From NCBI RefSeq assembly GCF_040939455.1, contig NC_134109.1, positions 76,629,001 to 76,693,000 of the forward strand: DNA of 64,000 nucleotides. Direction: 5' to 3'. Below are positions 1 through 12,525 of this stretch, in pieces (positions within the stretch are counted from its first letter, which is position 1; every line of letters begins with the position of its first letter). A program made the position numbers and the translations under genes. Below the pieces are notes generated by a model, which saw only the letters and a program-made list of their open reading frames with translations, did not search any database and was not told where the DNA came from. This DNA comes from Microcebus murinus (taxonomy: Eukaryota; Chordata; Mammalia; Primates; Cheirogaleidae).

Positions 1-894
1 GGCTGGGTGGACACCATAAATAAGTAAAGTAGGTGGGACATAAGGAAAGAAATTTGTCCTCTTCCATTTCTTTGTTGAAATATGAAACCCTCTAAGGTTG
101 TGTTTTGCTTTCCCCCATTTAATAGAGGCATGATTATAGAGAAATAGTTCTCTGCCATAAGAAAATCGCAGTATAAGCATGATGATGGATGACACCTGGC
201 ACTGTGTCTCAGCACCGGGGAGTAACAGAGAGTGGCGGGGACTGTGGCAAACCTGCGAGCGTAGGTTATTTCTGAGGGAGACAGTTGTTACTCATCTCCA
301 GCTGGTTGATGCCAGATCGATTTATTTCTTAAAAGAAGCTGAATCTTTGCAGGATTTTATGTAAAAATCTCCAATTTGTATATAAATTGGCTCAATTTTT
401 TAAAATTCACGAAAGCCCAGCCTTGATTTAATAGAGCTAGTGATATCACTATTTTGCAAGGCAGCTTACTCCATGTCTTCAAAAGTTTCAAGTGTAGAAA
501 CAAATGTATCTGTGTTGAATCAAAATCCAGTTCTTGGCTACTTTCAAACATTGTCCTAAGTCTACACTTGAGAGCTACAGCATGAATCAAATCCTTCCTC
601 TCCAAGAGCACTCTCAAAATCAGAAGATGGAGAGTGTGTTACCACCTCGACTGTTCATTTCTGGGTCCAGCATACTCTGTTATTCTAACCATATCCTTGG
701 ATTCTCCTTCAGGTCCATCCCAGCCTGGAGATATTCCCCTTAAAATATGACGCTAGAACCCTCCGAAGCACCCCAGGTGTGGTCTGAATCGTGCAAAGGG
801 CATTTCCTCTCTTGTTCTGGTTAAAGTCTAATACTCTATCACCCTGTTTAGTAAACTGATCACTCCATCATAATGAGCACCACCACAGACTGCC

Positions 895-1085
895 TTAGGT
901 TCTAAAACTGGTTCCTCCACTTTTTAGCTGTGAGACGTTAGGCAACCTACTTAATTGTTCTGTGCCTTGATCTCTTCACTTGTAGAACAGGGACCTACCT
1001 GTGGGGTTGGCATAAGAATTAAGTGGTTTGATATATGTAAAGTGCTTAGAACAGTGTCTAGCTATGAAAGTGTTAATAATTAACA
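895..1085 (+). repeat. MIR SINE fragment
   Basis: The order of diagnostic segments matches MIR: a 'ctccactttttagctgtgagac' block, then 'cttgatctcttcacttgtagaacaggga', then 'taaagtgcttagaacagtgtctagc'. The copy is old, diverged and within the CDIN1 intron. Confidence 0.75.
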
Positions 1086-1289
1086 TTGTTGTAACTACTG
1101 CTATTATCATCACTGTGACCTGTCAGTATGCCATTAGTAGGCTTACCCTGGTCATTAATAAAAATGCCACGCTGCGGCCATGCCGAGTCCTGCCTGCACC
1201 CTGTCTACACACCGACACTGACTCGATAACCAGTACAAAGCTGCCTGATCCTATAATTACTAACCTGTGTTCTCCATTTTGTCCTTGAG

Positions 1290-1400
1290 GGTATCTACAC
1301 ATGCCAGGCCCTAGGCATGGAGGACGTGAATATAAAGAAAACATAGTCTTTCCCCTCGACAGAGTCCCAGTGTAACAAAGAGACAAATGGTGAAACAAAC
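1290..1400 (-). repeat. L2-like fragment
   Basis: The segment 'acatgccaggccctaggcatggag...aaacatagtctttcccctc' resembles the reverse complement of the L2 3' region. The call rests on short blocks only. Confidence 0.4.
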
Positions 1401-3069
1401 GTGTATACCCAGCTTTGGTTCCACGGTGTCCTTCTTAATTTCTCTCGATACCCCAAAATGGAAGGAAACCAGAAGAAACACATTTTGAACATATTTGTAA
1501 GGTTGTCATTATTCATGAAGAACTTCATCTGTCATGCCTTCAAAGTCTATCATGGCTCTTGACTTTCACCTCCCATTTTGTCAAGGGGTATTTGTTGTTT
1601 TTGCTAATTTGGGTGGCATTTTATTTGCAAGCAAAATTACTTATTCAGAAGTCACTCACATTCTAGTCTCTGCTGCCCAGGAGTCTTTAAAATCTGTTGG
1701 GGGTTCTTTGATCTTATGACTTGACCATGAGTCTAGCAACCATAAAATTATATTCAGCCTTGAAAAGTGTTTACAGAATCAATTCAGATGTCTGTGTACA
1801 TCCCCTTACTGAGTGTCTCCAGGCTGGTCGGCAGGCTGCAGTCCCAGTAGCAGAACAACCCTCTGTTTTGCACATTCCCTCAGACCCAGGGACTCTTGTT
1901 TTGTCTTAAATGCCGTTAACAGAGTCTCTTTGATTTTTATTGGTTACAAAGGTTATATTTGCTTTCCTAGTGATCTCAATTCTTGTCCAGTGCTGCCACA
2001 GTTAAGGAGAATAGGCGACAAAAAGGTAAAATTGCTCAACCCACAAGCGTGCATTTGACATACATGAAAATTTCCTAGGGTCTTTTTCAGAAGGAAATGA
2101 TGCCATTTTTGATTGCTTGGTTTTTCAAATTAGCAACCAAATATTTCCCTTCTTTTAGTTCACATACCAAGGATTTAATTATATAAAGTTGCTAAATGTG
2201 GTCAGCTTCCTCATAAACAGGTAAGTTGCTGAAAGGTTATCTTGCCAGGATCTGATAATCTCTGGATCCTGAGCTATTGGAGAAAGTTCAGAAATGCACT
2301 AAAGTAGGTGCTGGGAACAAGGCCAGATGTTGTTCTGCCATTAAAGTTGCACACTTGTCACCCTCTAAAGTCCCGATTGTTTTTGTCACCCAAAGTTCAC
2401 ATAATTTGAAACCCTCTCTCCAATCTCTATTTACAAAGGGAAGTTGTATTTCCTTGTTTTTAATTAATTGGGCACATATCTTCAATCAGATTTTGAGCTA
2501 ACTTAATATAATTACCTAACTTAATATAATTCCATAAGAAACATAAAGACTTAGACAGATGGTAGAACCTTATTAATGAATCCTACTAAAAATGTCCATA
2601 GATCCATGTTACTGCCTTTAGGGAATCCCAGGTGTGAACCACTACATGAAATGTTCAGCTTCGCAGTCTTGCAAAACCTTTCTGAGTTGCAGGTTTCATC
2701 TGTTGCCTCACAAGTGAAACAAGTCCATTTTCTTGAGCATTGAGGTGTTCCCCAGTCTGGGCTTTTCTGCCTAGAAAATGCCGTTTTTGTAAAGAGCTGT
2801 CATGCTCCGTGTCCTTTGGCTTATGATTTAGCTGTTCAGGGAAAGTGCAGGCTGCTCTACCTCTCTCCGTGCTGGTGATATGTGTTTTTGTTTTATTAAA
2901 TCTTTAAAACACTGGGCTTGTTTTTTATGACCCCCATATATTCTTTTGTTCTTCTCCATGACTCGTTAGATCACAGTTTTTTCCTCCCTCTGTGAAAATA
3001 TTGGTGCCTTTCTAAAGAACATCCTGGTCTCCAGAACAGCTGTATAATAAAAGGGAAGAATGTGTTAGG

Positions 3070-3150
3070 TCTGCCGGCGCTGTGGCTCAGGGGTGCTTCG
3101 CCGATGGGGAGCTTCGAGGCTTCTCAGACACGGTCCCTGGAATCGCACAT
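3070..3150 (+). repeat. GC-rich tRNA-like segment, possible tRNA-derived SINE or tRNA pseudogene
   Basis: A GC-rich, CpG-containing island in A/T-rich intron. TGGCTCAGGGG at 3083-3093 fits the Pol III A-box consensus TRGYNNARNGG, and 'ggtccctggaatcgc' at about 3132-3146 is a poor B-box match. No full cloverleaf could be folded by eye. It could equally be a diverged unrelated fragment. Confidence 0.25.
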
Positions 3151-4767
3151 CTTCCTGCTCTTGCCAGATTTGTTTTGACAAATCTAAGATCATTTGGTAC
3201 TAATTACAGAGCTCTTTGTAAAATAAAGGGATCAAATGGTTTGTGTTCCAGTTAGAGACAATGGTTTGTGATTGAAAGTTACGAAGAAACCCTTGGTTAA
3301 ACGGAAGCAAGTTCTTGGCCATGTGTGAGCCTTCATGCCGCCTTTGAACTTGGGGGCCCACACACCCCGTGCGTGCGTAGATAGCCTAATCCTTCTGACC
3401 TTAAAGGAAACTCTTCCTTGGAGACGGTGAGAACGGAGAGAGTATCTGAATGCAGGTAAACCTCGCTGGGCCTCATGCTCCAAGGCTTCTCTACACGTTC
3501 TGCATCGTCTCTAGAACAAGTTCAGGTGGTGGCTTTCCAACTCACGGTTCTGTCCCTGCACGGAGGGGGCTCAAAAAGTTTTAATGAATCTTGAATACAA
3601 CCTGGCTCCCCTCCTGATGTGAATCCCCGAATAAAGCAGGCCATGACATCCAACTGAACTTGTTCCTGTGCATACAGTATCTCGCAGCCCATCCTGTACT
3701 GTTAGTTTTGGCAAGTACACTACAGCATATAATAAATCATAGAAGGAAAAAGCCTTTTGGCCTAGCGTGGTACAGCCTGCTGTAATGTTAGAATACAGAA
3801 AGCAGTTCTGTTTTTAGACATCCTTTTACTAACCCAGCATTCATAATTTATGATTTCACTGTAAAATTCCTGCAACACTACACCAAAACTAGGGCTGCCC
3901 TTTAATTAAATGTTCTCGGTAGGAAAAACGTGAAACTGATGTGCAAAACATCTCTCTGTGCGCCGTGATTGATAGTGATTACATCTTTATGAACCCAGCC
4001 TAAAGGTCTCAACTTCCTGATGGGTGAAGTAGTCTATAGGGCTACTTCCTGAGTCTGCCTGGCGGGGATCAGTCACTGCTAGCAAAATCGGAGATAATCC
4101 GGAGGCAAAACTCAGAAATATTGAGGTTTTAAGCCTGCAGCTGTCTATACTTTGTCACAAGCCTACATGACCTTATTCCACATTTCCATAAGAACCAGTG
4201 ACCAGACTCCATGCAGCGCCCGCACCCAGGGTGTGACGCAGAGAGCGAGGGGTGAGGGAGATGGTCTCTGAGGGATCCCAGTGTGTCACATGGAGGACAG
4301 GAGGTACTTCCAGCCCTGTGGGTGCGTGAATAGGACATTGGAACTATCGTAGCCTCTTGGACCTTAAGCTGTTACATTTTCTTAAATCACTTTTCAGACA
4401 TTCTTTTCTTTCGCTGAAAGTAGGCAAATTTAATTTTTAAAATAGCACTAAATGTTAGGAGACTAAAATCCCAAGCCAGGTGTTCCCCAGCTCATGGCCG
4501 TTCCTCCGTTGATTTTTGTCCGCCCTCAGCTAAGTAGTTACATCAGCCCATGTTCCTAGCACCTTCCTGAAAGGTAAGATGGGGAGTTCCAATATCTGAA
4601 ATACTTCCGCTTCCTGGAAGGAAAGGTAACAGATCTGCCCGAGGTGGCAGTACGTGTTCAACTCGCTCTTTGCTGTAAGTTCAGCCATTTTCAGTCATAT
4701 TGATAGGGACCAAAACAGCTTTGTGCAATCCAGTCATTCAATCATCTTATCAGTGCCTCCAAGATGA

Positions 4768-4953
<186 letters not shown>

Positions 4954-6715
4954 CCCTGAAGATCCTGGAAGAGGAGCTGGGAGGAAAAGGTGAATCCGGA
5001 AGCAGTTTTTACTTTCCTGCAGTGTAAACTCCTGGCAACATCTGCCCTGAACTTCAGCTGAACTCTTGCTGCCCGTGGTCACACCACTACCTCTTTAGAC
5101 AAACATATCAAGAGTTTCTGTTTTCCTTCATCCCTTGCTGATGTGAACAGCCAAGAACTACAGACACAACCCACTCATTATCAGCATTTCTGTCTCTGTC
5201 AAACAGTTAGTTTATAGATAGTCATAATCTTTCTTTCTTCCGGATGGTTTCTCTTTGTATGCTGAACAAAAGAAAAAATGTGAAGACTGAAAGGTGTGAT
5301 TTTTCAATTCTCCTCCCAGTTACCGAATCACCCTCTTATTTTTTTTTTCTTTTTCAAAGTCTGTATTCATTGTCTCTCCCTCTCCCTTTCTCTTCATGTA
5401 CATTCACAGATACCCAGGGTTGCATTACCCTCATGGAATAATCTAGCACAAACCTGGAAAAGCTGAAGGCAAGAAGTTTGAAACTAAAATTTGGCATCTA
5501 CCTGCAGGGCTCCTGGCAGCGTGTGCTATGTGCTTATTTTGTCCAGTCTCTATGGCTTCCAGAGTTCTGTGACATTAAGCCAAGCTGTGAAAATACACCT
5601 GATGAGAATTTCCTCTTTGTATGATGCTTATTTGAACACCAAACATTTTACACTTATCTCATTTAAAGCATTAGTATCTAGAAACCACACTCATGGAATG
5701 GGGTCTAAGAGGAGAGGACTGAAGCTCAGTGACCCCACTGAGAAGAGTTGATCTTTAAACATGGCTGATTGTTGGGACGTATGTGAGCCAGTACTTTTAT
5801 GAGTAAAATTTTTTAAAAACACATTTCGTACACTGCTTTGCATATGCATTTTATACCACCATAATTATATAACACTTAAGTAATTTAGGCATTAGAAATG
5901 TTCAGCTTTGAATGAACTAACTATACCAGAAATAAACCTAGGGCAATTTTTAAATAAGCAAAATAAAAGAGATTTTCTATTTGTTCACTTTAATTTATTC
6001 ACTTTTATATACTATAAAGCAGATTTCAGGGTAGAGCAAAACATCAATAAATTAATAATAAACCTATCTTTTGAGAAGTTAAAAGTCAATCTGTACCTAA
6101 AAATGTATTTAGTAAAATACGTGCTCCCGTGCTGATGAAATATAATAACTTTTATAAGATTGAATAGGTTATTTTAGAAATATTAATAACAATGTAACTT
6201 CTACAAACAACTTTAGGTTGTATACATTGCTTAGTTTTTTTCAAAATACTAAATATATCTTTTATACTTTGTTCATTTTGTACCTAAGAAGGTTTGCAAA
6301 AATCTTCCTGTTGTTTTTCCTTTCAAAGGATACATGTCAGGTCCAAACCTGTAGATTTTAACTTTGTAGTGGGCTGCCTTAAATCAAAAGAAAGAGGAAG
6401 AAGAAGATGAAGTGGTGAAGCAGTGTCAGGCAAACTTCTATTTCAGTATAAAATTCATCATGCAGGTTTTGTGAGTGAAATAGAATGATTTGAAACCATG
6501 ACTATATTGCCTTGATACGCACACACTTTAAACAAAAATGTTGTTAAAAGCAGCTTTCATGGCCTGCTCTAAACTGCTTTTTCTTCTTCAGGAATAAATT
6601 ACATTTATCTGCACAGATGTTGCAAATCCTGTTAAACCCTTGTCAAAGATTTGTTTGTTTTACATTAAACAAATTTATGATGAGCGTGCACAAATAAATT
6701 AAAAAATAAAAAAGG
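4954..6715 (+). other. CDIN1: Probable CDIN1 3' UTR
   Basis: Sequence downstream of the CDIN1 stop has no recognised repeat and becomes strongly A/T-rich. AATAAA hexamers occur at 5931-5936, around 6047-6060, near 6592, and as a pair at 6693-6698 and 6705-6710. The last pair is followed at once by a GU-rich tract (ggtgcttgcgtgttgt), the best cleavage context I can see. The UTR may therefore end near 6715-6725, with a proximal alternative near 5950. Which site is used cannot be told from sequence. Confidence 0.45.
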
Positions 6716-6735
6716 TGCTTGCGTGTTGTATTTAT
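6693..6735 (+). terminator. Candidate distal poly(A) signal of CDIN1
   Basis: Two AATAAA hexamers (6693-6698 and 6705-6710) are followed by an A-rich stretch and then a GU-rich element (ggtgcttgcgtgttgtattt). This arrangement matches a vertebrate cleavage and polyadenylation site about 1.75 kb after the CDIN1 stop codon. It is inferred from motif order only. Confidence 0.4.
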
Positions 6736-9700
6736 TCGTCTACTTGGTGCCCTGACATAATGTGTTGTGAGAAGGTACTTGTGTTCTCCAGAAAAGGTAC
6801 CACCTCCTATGAAGGAGGCTTGAAAATTTGGCTCTTAAAAGTGAGAAAAAACCCAGCGGTAAAGTGTACGTACTGTAAGTTCGTCAAAAGTAAGTTGTTC
6901 ATGCACAAAAACTAACAGATTATTATATGATGTACTACTTTTGGAGGGATCTGAGGGAGAAAGGAGTAATGTTCCCAAATTAAAAGCTTAAAGCCTCCTA
7001 GATTTTTTTTTTCCTTTCTGTTAAAAATACTTGTCTGTGTTCCATCTCTATGTGTTGTTTGCTTGTTTGGTTTTTTTAGTTCAAACAATGTTTATATCAG
7101 CCCTGGAAAGTAGGTATGGGATAACAACTTATTTTTATGGCTGTCGTCATTATAACGTTAACGTGAAAGCCAAATCTTGTTTTATGCAGCATTCTGCACA
7201 CCGCGCTAATGAATTATGCCAAGCCAGAAAGCAGGAGTGGGTGTAAAACGTAAAACTAAATGATGTTCTCTCTGACATATATAGACTTGCCAAGCATCTG
7301 CCCTCACAAACACATAAGGGACCCATTTGAAAGCTGGAGAGGGCTCAGCTCAAAGCAAAGCTTATGCAGTACTGATATTTAAGGTGACATCATAGACTTC
7401 TTCCCACCCCTCCATCTATGTAGTCCGCCCAAAATCATAAACAATTAAGAATCCTTTTTTTTTTCCTTTTTGCCTTCTAGTGAGGTGTATGTCAACTCTT
7501 CAAAACACTCCTAAAATCACATATAAAAGAGAAGGCTTGGGGGTCAACAGTAGAAAGCTGGACCTCCAGGGGAAACAATTTTCTTTTAACCATAGGTGTG
7601 TGTACCTGCTCATTATCTGCAAGGTTTGATTCCACCCTGGAAAAGATGATCAATTGTTGGTCTTTGGGGGGTGCATTAACTCATTCAAGCCACCAGGGGA
7701 TGGCTTAGCTCTCTGATGAGGTAATCTACTAAATGATCCCTGGTGGGCCACACTAATTAATGCCAAAGTGAACAGTTAATTCACTTGCCTCTCACTGGGG
7801 AGCTACACCCATTGCTTCCTTTTCTCTTTGGAACTCAGATACCTTAGACGTCTGCTCTTTTTAACTGCTGCCATCTAAAGACCTAGTGTTTTGATTGAAT
7901 TAAATCTTTACTGCTTCCCTGTGTTTCTTCCCTTCCTTTTGCATTCTTTGGTCATCTTCCCCTTCACTAGCCTTTGCCAGTTTCCTTCTACATGCACATG
8001 TAGTCTGCATTTTCTCACTATTTGGCTCTTTTTCTCTAGAAAATGATTCCAGGACCAATATGTATCCCATCTAAGTCCTGATGCATGTATCTGGTGGGGG
8101 ACGGGGAGCAACTGGGCTAATCTCTTTGGGGTAAGGCACAACCCTAAGCATCCTCCACGTGCCAAAATATTCAAGTGCATACGTAGGGACCTGAAAGATC
8201 ATAAAACTTTTAACTAAGATGATAAGATTTTTACAGGGTTAAATATGGAATGAAGTTCATGCCCTCAGCAAATGTTTAGGCAAAAGATGCCCCCCCCCAA
8301 AAAAATTGTAAGTTTTTATAGCTATTTCAACCTGGGTGGTGGTGTTCAGCTGATTAAAATTATGACTAAAAATAGTAAAATATCTGTGGGATTTAGTTGG
8401 AGAAACACTCCTAGCTCGTTCAGCTTGGGGGAGCTTGCCATTTTCTGTGTGATCTGATGGGAGCAAGTTGCTTCAAAGTGTAACTGTTTTGTGACAAGAT
8501 GGGAGGAGAAAAATCCCCCAGTGGGCACATTCTTGATTAGGGTTAAGGAACAAAGCAAGCTTAACTAGAGAGGAAACTGAAGGGCGAACAATAGGAGTTT
8601 GCCTGCAATGTCTCCATTTATAGGAAGCTCCTATCTGAACCTGTCTGTGTCAAGTGTCCCTTAGGTTAAGGAAGGGTCACGTGTGACAAAGTTTGGATCA
8701 TCTCTTCTTTTTACTCGAAAGTAAGCTTACTATACATAGTAAACATGGTCTGAACCTGTTTGATTAAGGACACGCCTGGATTCCAAAGATTAAATAAGGA
8801 GATGGAATTATGAATTAAATAATAACCAGAACAGCTTGGGTTCCCCTTGTGTTTCTCACTTTCCTGCTATTGTTTTGAATATGGCTGTGAGACAAAGAGC
8901 TGCTTAGGTCAAGCACTATAAATTACAGTGTTCATACAATAGTAATCCACTAAGATGATTTCAAAGCTTGATCAAAGTACTTCAAAAAGACCTTAAAAAC
9001 TTTTCCATAGTACAGGGAGAAGGGAAATGCTCATTTGATGCCTTAATTTGTTTCAGTCAGTACAGCAGACCTCAAGCTGGGTGTGATACCCACTTTGTAC
9101 AAAATCCAACTCACTGGTTAAATAAATCCAACTTGTTCTTATAGTTGTTTCATGTATAAGCAAAGGAGATTTAAGTTTTCGTCTAGCTAACTGGAACAAC
9201 TAAACATTTGGAGTCACTTGTAAGCAAAAGATACACAGAGTAACATTTTAAGATAAGCATAACATACCTTGATAGTGTTTAATTGTGATACTCAAGGTAT
9301 TAATTTTAAGACTAACTCCCTGCACTTAGAATAAAGTGGATCTCAGTGGATTTATTTGGCATTTTAGTAATCATCATGGCAGCAGCTACATTTAATTTCT
9401 CATCCCTTTTCTCTCATCGCTGGGATTTATCCTGAGCTGTCTCATTTCATAGGCAAGGATGATGGGAAGTACCCTAGTGATAGCAAAGCTAAGCAAATGC
9501 TGGGCTCAACTATATGTAAGGATAGTGTGGACTGCTGCAACAATGTCAGGCTCAATGGAAGACCCATGATGCTATGTGAGGGTAATTTTTAGTTTTTAAA
9601 AGGAAGGTCATTTTTGAAATGCTGACATGAAATATAACCAAGTCAATTAAGTAATAACAGTTGAAGTTCAGAGTTTAATTGAGGGCCAAACATGAAGCCA

Positions 9701-9780
9701 ATGACCATTAACCTAAAGTGGTCATTAATTCCCCTAGAAACTGCTTTGGTTAAAGGTATTTCTAGAATAATTAGCGCTTT
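6716..9780. other. Repeat-poor flank downstream of CDIN1
   Basis: I see no gene, Alu, L1, MIR or LTR in this 3 kb. It is A/T-rich (about 60-65 percent) with moderate complexity. An A-run occurs at about 9788-9801. Short ORFs here lack any recognised motif. The absence of insertions over this length may reflect regulatory constraint near the CDIN1-MEIS2 interval, but that is inference. Confidence 0.5.
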
Positions 9781-10054
9781 TTCTCTTTAAAAAAAAAAAA
9801 AGGAAAAACCTTTTGTCATTTTTTACATTCAACACAAAAGAAGTTCAGAAATAATGATTTAATGAGTCTATAGCAGACTTTATTTTAAAAATTTAATAGA
9901 AGTTCTTTTATAGGGAAAATCAAACTTTAGATAAAACTACCTCTTCTCTGCAAGAAACCATAGTCTTTTAAGTATACTGAAAGTTGTAAGCACCCTTCAT
10001 TTGATAGTTTCTTATTTATCTCAATTTTTTACTTATATGTTTTTGTACTTGTTT

Positions 10055-10200
10055 AATGCAAGATTTCCAACTAGATTTATAAGCTCCATGAGAGTAGAAA
10101 CTGCACTTATTTCATTCACTTTCTATCCTCCAATGCCTGACAGAGTTCCTGGCACAGAGCAGGTGTCCAATAAATGTTGAATGAACAAATGAATTAACTG
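10055..10200 (+). repeat. L2 LINE 3' end
   Basis: A typical L2 3' terminal string is present: 'ataagctccatgagagtag', then 'cctggcacagagcaggtgtcc' and 'aataaatgttgaatgaacaa'. Confidence 0.75.
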
Positions 10201-11665
10201 TTAAATGTATTAAAAATATGTTCTCACTTGCATTAAGCAAATAATTGGAATCTTTTAACTGTTCTCATTTTCTTTAGCTAAAAAATAAGTGCATTTACTG
10301 GAGTCAGAGAGAAGCACTATATGTGTTGATGTTAAAGAATTACTTTAGAAACCCCTCAAAATCTGAAATAAAGCAAATTCATCAACAAGAATATGTTAGG
10401 ATGCACATTTAGCTTTAAGGGAAGTTTATTTATGTGATTTTGTTGCATTTGCCTTAAAGTTTGCCTTAGTACATTATTGTTTGCCCCCTATATTGCTAAA
10501 TGAGACTTTTAAAAATCTTATCTTTGTTTTTTTTTTTTTTTTCAAAGAAAGGGTTTGTCTTTATTTTTACATTTCTATTGAAAAAACAATTTCCTTTCAA
10601 ATCATGCCATGGCCCCAAATCAAATGTGTCTACAAACAAGTTTTGGGATATTCAGTGGAGTTATTACATTAGCTACAAATGATACTTTTAATTGCTCACT
10701 TTATAATGCTGAGACAATGGCAGAGTGCTTCCTGGCCATAGCAGTGGCTGGCCAGCTCAAAAGAGGAGGGTTCTTTGGTCATTTGCCAACAGGCCTTGAC
10801 CTTTTGGAGAGATACTGTCCATGAACTGTTTGGTGGGTGTTTCCTTGTTAGTCACTAATTCAGAGTATATTATTATTTGAAAGCCAAAAGCATTTGGCAT
10901 ATTTCCTCATATTTTGGAAACTTCTAACACAAAAGGAACTGGAACTTCCACATTTCTTCTTTGCTCTGCCAATTTCCCAGGGCTTAATTTGTTGGGGCCC
11001 TTTAGTGTGTGATTCCTTCCATGAGTATCTGGAGAGAACTAACCCCCAGTACAGATTATCACTGAGACCGAGTCCTCTTTAGCTCTATGTGATATTTCTG
11101 TCTTTTATATCTAGCATTAAAGATATGCAAGATACAAATATTTATTGAGTCCCTAATGTGTATGTAGAAGCATTTGAGGTGCTGTGGGAATTTTTTTTTA
11201 ATGTATCAGTTATTTAATTAGATTCTTGGTGAAAAAAACTTAGAACGCCAAGTTATGAAGATAAGCTCCATTCATCAGGGCAAACACAGATTGCAGGTAT
11301 CCCAGCAGCTGAGGAATAGCTTGGATTTTTGATAAAATCTGCAAGCCCGCAGCTTTCTGATCAACCTTGTGCAGCTCTGTAATCTCCTATTTCTCTTTCT
11401 TTGTGTTGAAGAGCTCACCTTCCTGCTGTCTGGACTTCCACAGCTACTTCTTGAAGTAAGCACCAGTGAGATCATTGGGATCTTCATATTGCTTATACCA
11501 ATTTGTGCAGAGGTAGTGATGACAACCTTCTGGTGTATTCCTCGAAGAGGCACTCAACTGAGGACCAGAGGTCCAGTCACAAGGAGCAAGCCACTGTCAG
11601 CTGCTTCAGGAAAACCACCCTCTTGCCTCTGTTATGCCCGGTGGGGATGGTCAGAACGGTCCCGG

Positions 11666-11987
11666 TGTAAGGGAGAATTTTTCCACTCCCCTCCTAATAG
11701 TAGCATAACTGCAAACTAGCATGACTAAGCAAATAAAGAGTGACCTTTGACTAGATTTCAATCTTGTGCATAACTGCAAAATAGCATGACTAAGCAACTA
11801 TAGAGTAACACATGACTAGACCTCCATCTTGTGCAAACTTTGTAACCATTTCCTTCTGTAGCATATAAAAGCCATGAGGCTTTGACCCCATTTTGCTTAG
11901 AATTTGGAGGCGAGACCCCTCTGAGCCCACCGGCGTAATAAAAGCCTGTTTTGTGGTACTCTCCATTTGTTTCCCAGTCAGGTTTGC
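11666..11987 (+). repeat. Solo LTR 1 (ERV-type) inserted in the RPL6 pseudogene
   Basis: It begins TGTAAGGG directly after RPL6 sequence. It has a TATA box (TATAAAA, 11864-11870) and an AATAAA (11937-11942) about 70 bases later, the order expected for U3-R-U5 on the plus strand. A 65-bp unit is duplicated in tandem in the U3 (11704-11768 and 11769-11833), both copies starting cataactgcaaa. The right end is uncertain: it may end near 11980 (..gtca) or 11994 (..gtaaca), because LTR 2 abuts it. A class I endogenous retrovirus is likely but the family is not identified. No internal retroviral genes are present. Confidence 0.65.
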
Positions 11988-12525
11988 TGTAACACCAGGA
12001 TATATGCTGTTATGGCAATGTGTACAGCTAGCCTTACAGCTCTTGACCAAGGAAAGAACCCAGTGGCACAGCCTTTTATTCTTACACAGCAGGATCAGCA
12101 CACCTAGTGTTACAGCTCTCTTCCAGTCTTCTGCTCTTCTTCCCTTTTGCCTCCTTCCTTGTTCTCCTCCTGCTTTTATACTGTTGGTAGGGCTCAAAAA
12201 GCGTCCAATCAACTACAAGCTTTAACATCCAATCAACAGCAAGCTTTAACATCCAATCAACAAGAAGCTTTAACATCCAATCAAAAACAGTGGGATTCAA
12301 AAATTACCCAATCAGGATCACTCAAGCAGCGTGGCTGGAAACAGGCAGCGGCACTGGGGCCTTGGGGCATTCTGGCAAGTGGAGCCGGTGCTACTCGGGC
12401 CCTGGAGGCCCTCTGCCACAGCCGGGCCCCAGCAGTGTGCCCTCCAACTGGCCACTCGCAGCGCTGGCCGGAGGAGATTCGGAGCGAAGGGGAGGCGGCA
12501 AGCAGCCACGACCCAACACCCCACA
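11988..12525 (-). repeat. Solo LTR 2 (ERV-type), opposite orientation to LTR 1
   Basis: Read on the minus strand it starts TGTGGGGTG and ends GGTGTTACA, so it has TG...CA termini and is about 538 bp. The U3 carries inverted CCAAT boxes at 12205, 12229, 12253 and 12277 (exact 24-bp spacing) and another at 12308. The TATA box is at 12174-12180 and an AATAAA at about 12075-12080, both read on the minus strand. Possible 5-bp target duplication: tttgc at 11983-11987 and ttttc at 12526-12530 (4 of 5). It is GC-rich at the U3 end. No internal genes remain. Confidence 0.65.
12201..12286 (-). promoter_or_regulatory. Four CCAAT boxes in 24-bp tandem repeats (LTR 2 U3)
   Basis: Near-identical units reading aagctttaacatccaatcaa recur with 24-bp period, each with one CCAATC (plus strand), about 30-110 bp upstream of the LTR 2 TATA box in its own orientation. 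CCAAT boxes bind NF-Y as a rule; activity here is inferred. Confidence 0.6.

Noticed and set aside
12201..12286. 24-bp direct repeats as a CRISPR-like array
   Set aside because: The units are contiguous with no unique spacers and lie in an LTR promoter of a mammalian genome.
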